Assembly: GCA_002633005.1 (NCBI GenBank)
Contig: NMRA01000072.1
Coordinates: forward strand, 78,335 to 142,334
Origin: Phoronis australis
Taxonomy: Eukaryota > Phoronida > Phoronidae
Reading direction: 5' to 3'
Length of the DNA stretch: 64,000 bases
A program made the translations under genes and the position numbers. This document shows, piece by piece, positions 59,401 to 64,000 of the stretch. Under the pieces are notes generated by a model that had not been told where the DNA came from, searched no databases, and saw nothing but the letters and a program-made list of their open reading frames with translations. Positions within the stretch are counted from its first letter, which is position 1. Each line of letters opens with the position of its first letter.

Positions 59401-59805
59401 TTCTCTATTGACTCTATCTCAATCTTCTGCATCTTCCGGGCTCCTGTGTAGAGAGCACACATCTTGCTGGTTACATCTTTAGGCTCATCATCTGGTAGCT
59501 TGAAATGAGGCGCTGCATAAAAGATATTATGTACAAATAGTATTATTTATTTTCAATACTCATCCAGTAATATATTTAAGCTAATAGTTATTGATTAATC
59601 TTTACTCTGGACTGTCTCTCATTCCTATAAGGAAATTCGATGGCACCAAATGTCGGGTGTTGAACTACTAGTATGCTTTATTGACCTCTGCAGGTAGCTG
59701 ACTGTGTTAAATTAGTAAGCTCAACTGTATCAACCGGGGGCATACAGCGAACTCACCTTTGTCAACTTCCATACACTTTACAGCTTCATGAACATTACGA
59801 AACAT
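44261..59805 (-). CDS. BRAP: BRCA1-associated protein (BRAP / IMP) orthologue, RING E3 ligase
   Basis: Fifteen minus-strand exons join to 1821 nt, 606 residues; human BRAP is about 590. From the N-terminus: a variable region rich in S/P; the BRAP2 RRM-like domain (VPFLSGNPMVE, ICMLAVPATMTTHDLMNF, IIRDHTPNQYMVLVKF); a C3H2C3 RING (CAICLARM, CNHTFHGLC, CPVCRYC); a UBP-type zinc finger (CNECD, LWICLICGHVGCGRY, HHTYAMQL, RVWDYVGDNYVHRL); a long coiled coil from YTYLLTSQLESQR on; a Lys-rich end (DAKKTKKKR). In mammals the protein binds Ras-GTP, restrains KSR-dependent MAPK signalling and retains NLS proteins in the cytoplasm. The start at 59805 is the first in-frame ATG I can support. The N-terminal strand typical of vertebrate BRAP (SLVVIRLEL) was not found, so one more 5' exon may exist. 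Confidence 0.93.
45040..45565. repeat. degenerate C/T-rich minisatellite beside a splice donor
   Basis: About five to six degenerate units of roughly 80-86 bp, each with a GTTGCCTC-ACC-TATCACCACAC-like start and a CCTTACTCC-CTC-AACC-like middle (starts near 45290, 45368, 45453, 45537). The array runs to the donor of BRAP exon 14. Pyrimidine-rich on the plus strand, so purine-rich in the transcript. Confidence 0.65.
45566..45700 (-). CDS. BRAP: BRAP exon 14 (coiled coil)
   Basis: Acceptor TGAGTCTAG at 45702-45701; donor GTAGGT at 45565. 45 codons, MTAKLSKLSTELEEERTMNK, CLRDNQ, ending KEEDKER. Phase 0 at both ends. Confidence 0.9.
46517..46720 (-). CDS. BRAP: BRAP exon 13 (coiled coil)
   Basis: Acceptor TGTTTCCAG, then YTYLLTSQLESQRHYFEEKM and a heptad-rich segment ending LILEKRCQL; donor GTATGA at 46516. 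68 codons, phase 0-0. Confidence 0.92.
47382..47562 (-). CDS. BRAP: BRAP exon 12 (UBP zinc finger end)
   Basis: HFKQTHHTYAMQLSNNRVWD, YVGDNYVHRLIQTKGDGK and DEKIDSLTLE. Contains the His residues completing the UBP zinc finger. 181 nt; donor GTGAGA at 47381. Confidence 0.93.
47789..47875. repeat. tandem pair of a short dispersed motif
   Basis: Two neighbouring copies of a GGTCTCAACCC-ATTyAsCTGGCATCAGGTGACAT-like motif (47789-47820 and 47835-47870). A third copy lies at 28025-28055 in gene 2 intron 1 (GGTCCCGTCCCATTTCAGTT, GGCATCAGGTGA). Nature unknown. Confidence 0.5.
48621..48688 (-). CDS. BRAP: BRAP exon 11 (UBP zinc finger core)
   Basis: SLWICLICGHVGCGRYVVGHAFE with acceptor TTATTGCAG and donor GTACGT. 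68 nt, phase 0 to 2. Confidence 0.93.
49222..49297 (-). CDS. BRAP: BRAP exon 10 (RING end, zinc finger start)
   Basis: CPVCRYCQTPEVSEDNKC then NECDSTE; acceptor AATTTACAG, donor GTGAGG. 76 nt. Supplies the last RING cysteines and the first zinc-finger pair. Confidence 0.93.
49657..49739 (-). CDS. BRAP: BRAP exon 9 (RING centre)
   Basis: EETVEGVLTILCNHTFHGLC and LTQWGDT; donor GTATGT at 49656. The acceptor is TTTGTTTGAAG, which has a weak pyrimidine tract but is fixed by phase and homology. Confidence 0.9.
50554..50619 (-). CDS. BRAP: BRAP exon 8 (RING start)
   Basis: GAYLPVAGMTELPKCAICLA then RM; 22 codons, acceptor TTTTTGCAG, donor GTAGGG. Carries the first CxxC of the RING. Confidence 0.92.
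50639..50673. repeat. AAT microsatellite
   Basis: About ten AAT units just upstream (transcript sense) of the BRAP exon 8 acceptor. Confidence 0.9.
51735..51800 (+). repeat. tRNA-derived SINE head
   Basis: A box TGGTGCAGTGGTAAAG at 51740 and B box GGGTTCGAAAAC at 51782 with tRNA spacing, but no full cloverleaf and a broken acceptor stem. A SINE relic in a BRAP intron. Confidence 0.6.
51907..52028. repeat. foldback family B copy
   Basis: Left arm AACTAACTGTTTGTTATCC plus AAGACCATG and right arm GTCTCAAG-AGCCAACTGTCA-CTTCTTTCC, with the CAAGTCAACGTGCAGAGCCT-like middle of the family. Diverged from the 23.7-kb copies. Confidence 0.6.
52224..52337 (-). CDS. BRAP: BRAP exon 7 (end of RRM-like domain)
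   Basis: KLADEFYGLYNNCPFNSFES, DVCYLVYVAKVETLKSSR; 38 codons, acceptor CTATTTCAG, donor GTGTGT. Phase 0-0. Confidence 0.92.
53436..53514 (-). CDS. BRAP: BRAP exon 6 (RRM-like domain)
   Basis: PGVEHIRIIRDHTPNQYMVL then VKFKNQ, the most conserved part of the BRAP2 domain. Acceptor CTCTTATAG, donor GTATGA. 79 nt. Confidence 0.92.
53921..54310. repeat. 30-bp minisatellite, 13 units
   Basis: Thirteen units of a 30-bp sequence (CTTACATAAGAGCACTGTTA followed by GTTGTTGAAA), with sporadic variants (ATATG for ATAAG, a 1-bp loss near 54014, a 2-bp gain near 54132). In the intron between BRAP exons 5 and 6. No spacers, so not a CRISPR array. Confidence 0.95.
54924..55034 (-). CDS. BRAP: BRAP exon 5 (RRM-like domain)
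   Basis: VMTPLSEDVPRSEMICMLAV and PATMTTHDLMNFLAPV. A strong donor GTAAGTG at 54923 fixes the end; the alternative GT five bases earlier breaks the frame. Confidence 0.9.
56265..56493 (-). CDS. BRAP: BRAP exon 4
   Basis: A low-complexity S/P/R-rich stretch (SSRPGSARSRPVSHSPSS) then PFLSGNPMVECTEGILHLYK, the start of the BRAP2 domain. Acceptor TATTCCTCAG, donor GTAGGC. 229 nt. Confidence 0.88.
57396..57615. repeat. 25-bp minisatellite against a splice donor
   Basis: About nine units of CCCCACTACTATAAACATTA plus CACAT, with T/G and C/A variants alternating between units. The array ends about 8 bp from the donor of BRAP exon 3 at 57623, i.e. at the very start of the intron in transcript sense. 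Confidence 0.9.
57624..57761 (-). CDS. BRAP: BRAP exon 3 (acidic variable region)
   Basis: EDSEAAVGGLDKVSQEDDKD, SISFAQVVRGG, SPDSPNTSDSDG; acceptor GCACTTCAG, donor GTAACT. 138 nt, phases fit exons 2 and 4. Variable region, so identity rests on splice phase rather than homology. Confidence 0.78.
59390..59512 (-). CDS. BRAP: BRAP exon 2 (N-terminal region)
   Basis: PHFKLPDDEPKDVTSKMCAL, YTGARKMQKIEIESIEN; acceptor TTTATGCAG, donor GTACAA. 123 nt, phase 1 to 1, compatible on both sides. GARKMQKIEIESIE vaguely resembles the GRREM-x(2)-VIIETM segment of vertebrate BRAP. Confidence 0.7.
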
Positions 59806-59814
59806 TTTTTCACA
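59757..59814 (-). CDS. BRAP: BRAP first recognised coding exon
   Basis: Acceptor TTTACTAG at 59816-59815, donor GTGAGT at 59756. The ATG at 59805 starts MFRNVHEAVKCMEVDK. If the noncoding exon ending at 61562 is joined, an in-frame TAA precedes this ATG. The start is tentative: an earlier coding exon could exist. Confidence 0.62.
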
Positions 59815-59959
59815 CTAGTAAATAAAGATATTTACAGTCTGGCCATTTTAACACTACATGTGATCCTGGCAGGCGTGCACAGTGTAAAAATAGCCAGTTG
59901 TCAATTTGGGCAACTGAATGAAAGACTGCTCGAAGAAAAAGTTTGATCACGGGAGCATT

Positions 59960-60145
59960 TTTCCGAGTTGGAAGGAATTAAAGACATTGACGGCTTCCTA
60001 CGGTGTTCCTCTACGCGCAAAAGGTACTTATAACATGACTTTGATGTGTGAGGCATAATTCACCGAAAAGCTTCCGGAGTATGAAGCTCCTATACGAGTT
60101 TCACTGCCTGGGGCCAGCTAGAGATGGTGGTCACTGTCTAGTGTC
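59960..60145 (-). repeat. foldback family A, half copy
   Basis: Matches the right arm of 16788-17234 (GCGCAAAAGGTA, GGCATAATTC, AAAAGCTTCCGG, GGTGGTCACTGTCTA). The other arm is absent. Just upstream of the first recognised BRAP coding exon in transcript sense. Confidence 0.7.
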
Positions 60146-61387
60146 GGATGATGTGGTGGGCAAACTAACCCTTAAAGTAATAGGGTTGAAAGCGCGCACA
60201 GTGAAAGTTTAGAATCAAGTGCCATACATACCACACTCGAATTGCACATGAAATATTAACCTGCCCACATCAAAATTGAGATCGCGTAAACACATTTATC
60301 TCCAGAATTAATACAGTAAATATAACTACACAAAAATCAAGCCTTTTGAAAGAACTTGTTTACTTGAAGATTCAGCTTTTCACTATTATTCACTTGTCAC
60401 TCCACCATTTGTATATTTTAACCTACTGGTGAACTCATGGACTAAAGCATTCACTGGGCTCATTAGCTGGCATTCAGGTCACTACCTGACTTCATTCTAG
60501 GTAAAAAACTGAGCTCACAAGATGGCAGACGATTTGATTTATTGTTGTTAGAGGAAAGTAAAAAGAGGTGAAATATAACCAGTAAGACCGTTTGTGGTTT
60601 TCTAAACGTGTCAAGGGAATTCAATGAATCAGATGTTAGTACTAATACACTGAACCAAAATTTACTTCCCAATCTTTTGGTTTATATCCATTTCACCAAA
60701 TGGTGAAAAGTCCTTCCGAGAAACTTCAGCTCTGACTCTCTTTAAGAGCCCAGTATTGGCTACGGACAATGTAACCAGCCAGCTAGTTGTGTGAAGACTG
60801 TGCCCATACGGATCCTTTATTTAAGACTACACAGATACTCAAAATAAAGGACTTGTATGTTGTTGCTATAATTAAATTTTTCTATAAATATGCTCATAAT
60901 TACTTACCTTCATTTTTTAACACGTTCAATTTAATAACCCGTGGTCTGTTCATGAACATTACACTAGAAAATGACAAACTCCTCATACTAAATCATTTGC
61001 TGAAGATTCAGTTCGCAATGCCCTACCTTATATCATTAATAACCTTTCTGAAAATGTTTCCCAAAAATTTTTTTACCCATTCGTTATCCTCTGTTATAAA
61101 TTATTTCAAAAACTTTTGTTTTGAAAGTTATGAACTTGAGTGCACTATTCCCAACTGCTTTGTGAGTAACTATTTTCGATAATCTCTCCTAGTCTTTTTA
61201 CAAGTAGTTTTAAACTACATTATCTCCTAATTTTGTAATTCGGATTATCTGTAACACTGTATTTCTTTATTCTCTGGTGGCTCCGTGGTCAGCAGACCCT
61301 TCAGGTCCTTCACGGAGCCTCCATGAGCGTAAATTTGTATTAATTGCACTTTTTGTCTAACATGAATAAAGTATATTACTAGTACTC

Positions 61388-61548
61388 CTATCGTCAAAAT
61401 ACAGCTAGGTACCAGGTGTGTTGAGCTCTGACAGACCATAAAATTCCACACACCCCGGGTAGTTCTGCACGTCACCTCGCCGTGAAACTTGTATCAGCAT
61501 GTACAGCTAAAGACCGGCGGAATGATGCATGCAAAATCTCAGGGAGTC
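61388..61548 (-). repeat. diverged inverted repeat, arm 1
   Basis: Read on the minus strand, this segment matches 63307-63473 on the plus strand: AGATTTTGCATGCA, TCTTTAGCT, GATACAAGTTTCACGGCGAG, GTGACG, GCAGAACT and ATTTTGACGAT occur in the same order, with indels. No intact shared reading frame. Confidence 0.7.
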
Positions 61549-61561
61549 AACCGACACTCAC

Positions 61562-61790
61562 CTTGCACGTTACAGCCAGTTAAAAGAAAAACAATCTAAT
61601 AAACACCATTTTCTTGCATAATTTTCCACTATTTGAAATGAAGAAAGTATGTCGTTGTTTTGAAAACAGTATGCTTGTGACACGCGCACGTCCCATTTCT
61701 TAACTTTTTGCGACATCTCTCGGGAGGTGATGACAGCTTCGCAGCAGCAAAATTTACTCTGAAATTCAGTTTCTAGTATCAAAATTCTAA
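61562..61790 (-). promoter_or_regulatory. possible 5' noncoding exon / promoter region of BRAP
   Basis: A strong minus-strand donor, CAAG|GTGAGT, follows at 61562 after sequence without a sustained frame (TAA shortly before). It could be the untranslated first exon of BRAP, 1.7 kb upstream of the first coding exon. No transcript evidence. Confidence 0.3.
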
Positions 61791-62194
61791 AAACTCATAA
61801 TGAATTGAAATAAGTTCCGATAATTTGTTGTGATGTGAACGCAATGTCGTGAAAGAACAACAGTTGATTGAAGAATCGGCGAAAAAAGAATCTGGCCAAT
61901 AGGTGACAATATTTCATGGAGCCGAAAGCCCACGCAAAAGATTGCTCCACAACTTTAGCAGCAGAATAATGGCAAAAAGCCATTTTTTCCAACACCAGTA
62001 AATAATTTAGTTTACTCAAGGACGGGTGTAGTTTTTAATGACACTAATTTTGTGTCATATTTTATCTGGTATGGTGTAGGTGGTGACGATAGCCAAAAAG
62101 TCACCGTTACTAGATGGAGTTTGCCTTCCAAAAACCTATTATAATAACATTTCTTGCTATTGCAGTTTTTCAATCTCTTATAGCCGCAAAACAC

Positions 62195-63306
62195 CCAGGT
62201 TACCGTTAACGACTATTCTCCCGCATGCACCTACTCCCTACCTTTGAAGTGTCTCTTAATAAGCACTCACTGCTCTTCTAAGCGTTCCCCTCAACTTTTG
62301 AGAATTTCAAATTAAGCGCCCACAGTTCAGGCTAGCACCCATCTTGCACACTAAAATGACCCCCCCCCCCCTCCCCTGTGGTTTGAAATTGACAAGCAGC
62401 CTATTTCGCGAGTCACTTTCATTTTACACAACAACAAATTCGTTTTCAAAGAAGTCTTTCCTAAATATGTTTTGTTTTATACCTCCGAAAGAAAGTTAAC
62501 ACTAGTGACTTGCGTGTCGTTTTGTGACTGACCTATTTTTCCCATACACGGAAGGTATTGAGGAGCAAACTCGAATTACCTGATGGAAACCGCACGGAGT
62601 CAGGAATTATTTCGAGGCTTTTCATTTTATGGAAAGTTCCACATTTTGTTGTGAAATTTGCACTGAATTGTTCTCGTGCAACCTAATACGTCATTCGGCT
62701 AGTGTAACGTTTCATGGATTTTTTTCAACGGGATATATTTCAAACGTCGAATTAAGTTGCTAGATAAGTACATGTATGTTTGGAATGCAAACCAAAAGTG
62801 GAGGGAGTTTGTGTTTAGCGTTATCTTTAACGACTTTAATGACAGTCATCAAAGCAGGACAGTTCTGGCAAAATCGCAGTATTTTCTCCCTTTTCACAAA
62901 GTAAACTTAGCTACTTGAATGCCCATGTCGGTTAGAGAGCACTGATTCGTTGGGAACTAGCCTTGTGCTCTATAGCTTTTCAATGGCAGTCGTAAGAACC
63001 GTAATGCCGTACCTGCACGTAAGATCCCAATTTCGCGACCTGAAATTTGTGAGTATTTAACACCCCAGGTAAGAGCAAAATCTTGACATTTTCTCGATGA
63101 TCTAAAAATTTATTTAGATGCGTAAAAATGGTGGGAATTTATTGCAACCTGACATTTATGAATGCGAGCTAGATTTTGAGAATGCGACCTGAGATTTGGG
63201 CTAGGTCTCAAAATGCGACCTGGCGATTTTCATAGTGCCAAGCCCCGACTTAGTGGATGAAACTGGTTCTCTAAATCAGGGACCGCTATATCCGACCAGT
63301 GCCATC
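62195..63306. other. no gene seen
   Basis: AT-rich flank with a poly-C tract at about 62357-62371. No coding, RNA or element signature recognised. Confidence 0.5.
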
Positions 63307-63473
63307 AGTTGATTCCCAGATTTTGCATGCACCCTGTCCAGTCTTTAGCTTTACATGATAGTCATGATACAAGTTTCACGGCGAGGTGACGAGCAGAACT
63401 GCCCTGGCTGTGTGCAATTTCGGGATCTACAGAAGAATAACACACAGTGGTATAGCTGCATTTTGACGATGGT
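63307..63473 (+). repeat. diverged inverted repeat, arm 2
   Basis: Plus-strand partner of 61388-61548, about 1.8 kb away, with roughly three quarters of positions alike by eye. Could be the arms of an old element or an inverted duplication of a promoter or exon. Confidence 0.7.
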
Positions 63474-64000
63474 CTTCATACAGCTAGCTGGCTGGTTATT
63501 TTGCACCAAGCCAAGGGCAACGATATATGGCACGATATAGGGTAAAGTGAAAACGCGCATTTTAAAATGTGTCGGTTTTTGACGGTGAAATCGACACATT
63601 TCGTTTCTTAACTAAAACCCGCAAAAACTTGCTGATTAAACAGCGATCACCTACTGGATCGTCACTTTCTGGCAGCGGGACAGCGGGCGCGAATTTCTTC
63701 CAGTTGGACGGTCCTCCGCCAACCGTAGGCCTAATGGATACGTGGCCGTAGGGCAGCCGGTCAGGCCTTTCAGTATGTGGACCGCTCCAGATGCCATACT
63801 GAGAGATCACATAAAATATATATGCCGGTCGGCACTTAGTCCGCGACATCACGACCGCCAACGCAGGGACAGACCGGACTGCCAGCGCTCCGCCATCGGC
63901 ACCGCAGACTCCGCAAACTGCAGGACTTGACCCCATGGACCGCCGTGTGGGGAGTTTTCAAAGCAACGTTTCTGAAACCGACACAAATGGCCAATAATCG
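63474..64000. other. window edge, CpG-richer, no gene assigned
   Basis: GC and CpG content rise from about 63640. Open frames exist on both strands (63569-63751 plus, 63936-63562 minus) but neither shows a recognisable domain or splice partners. It may be the edge of another gene's promoter. Confidence 0.35.

Noticed and set aside
60463-60672. Candidate missing N-terminal BRAP exon (SVLVLTSDSLNSLDTF)
   Set aside because: Superficial likeness to the hydrophobic BRAP start, but no matching donor or phase to reach the exon at 59814.
63569-63751. Plus-strand open frame near the right edge
   Set aside because: GC-richer and of decent length, but with an equally long antisense frame and no recognisable domain; cannot be supported.

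Overview
This window is AT-rich, intron-rich animal DNA. It carries exon modules with GT-AG junctions, tandemly duplicated secreted lectin/thrombospondin genes, a BRAP orthologue, and debris of piggyBac, P-like, Helitron-like, LINE and SINE elements. The domain mix fits a marine invertebrate; a hemichordate or another invertebrate deuterostome is my best guess, but the sequence does not prove the phylum. Several runs of N mark assembly joins.

Layout. (1) 1-5 kb is transposon debris: a decayed piggyBac transposase interrupted by a foldback element, then a LINE endonuclease-RT relic on the minus strand and a LINE 3' fragment on the plus strand. (2) 5-10 kb holds no gene I can support. (3) 10.1-24.7 kb, plus strand: a seven-exon gene for a secreted protein of 363 residues (signal peptide, C-type lectin domain, short linker, two TSP1 repeats, PAN/apple-like C-terminal module). 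(4) 27.7-43.2 kb, plus strand: a ten-exon tandem paralogue of 533 residues with the same plan but five TSP1 repeats. (5) 44.3-59.8 kb, minus strand: a BRAP (BRCA1-associated protein / IMP) orthologue assembled from 15 exons, 606 residues, with all phases compatible and the RRM-like, RING-H2, UBP zinc-finger and coiled-coil regions recognisable. (6) 60-64 kb is probably the 5' flank of BRAP, with a diverged inverted repeat pair.

The two plus-strand genes are the most distinctive content. Every boundary from the linker to the last module is phase 1, so TSP1 exons can be gained or lost without breaking the frame. The second gene appears to have done this recently. The proteins should be secreted and may bind glycans through the lectin domain (which has QPN and WFD where classical lectins have EPN/QPD and WND) and other ligands through the TSP1 repeats. 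A role in recognition or matrix is an inference. BRAP is an unrelated housekeeping neighbour, convergently arranged, and its 3' end faces that of the second lectin gene.

Mobile and repeat content sits mainly in introns and intergenic DNA: two P-like elements with THAP remnants and shared termini, a Helitron-like OTU relic whose catalytic Cys position is Phe, at least two dispersed foldback families, tRNA-derived SINE heads, and three minisatellites in BRAP introns, two of which abut splice donors. Exon coordinates were derived by hand from splice signals, phase and homology; no alignment tool was run.
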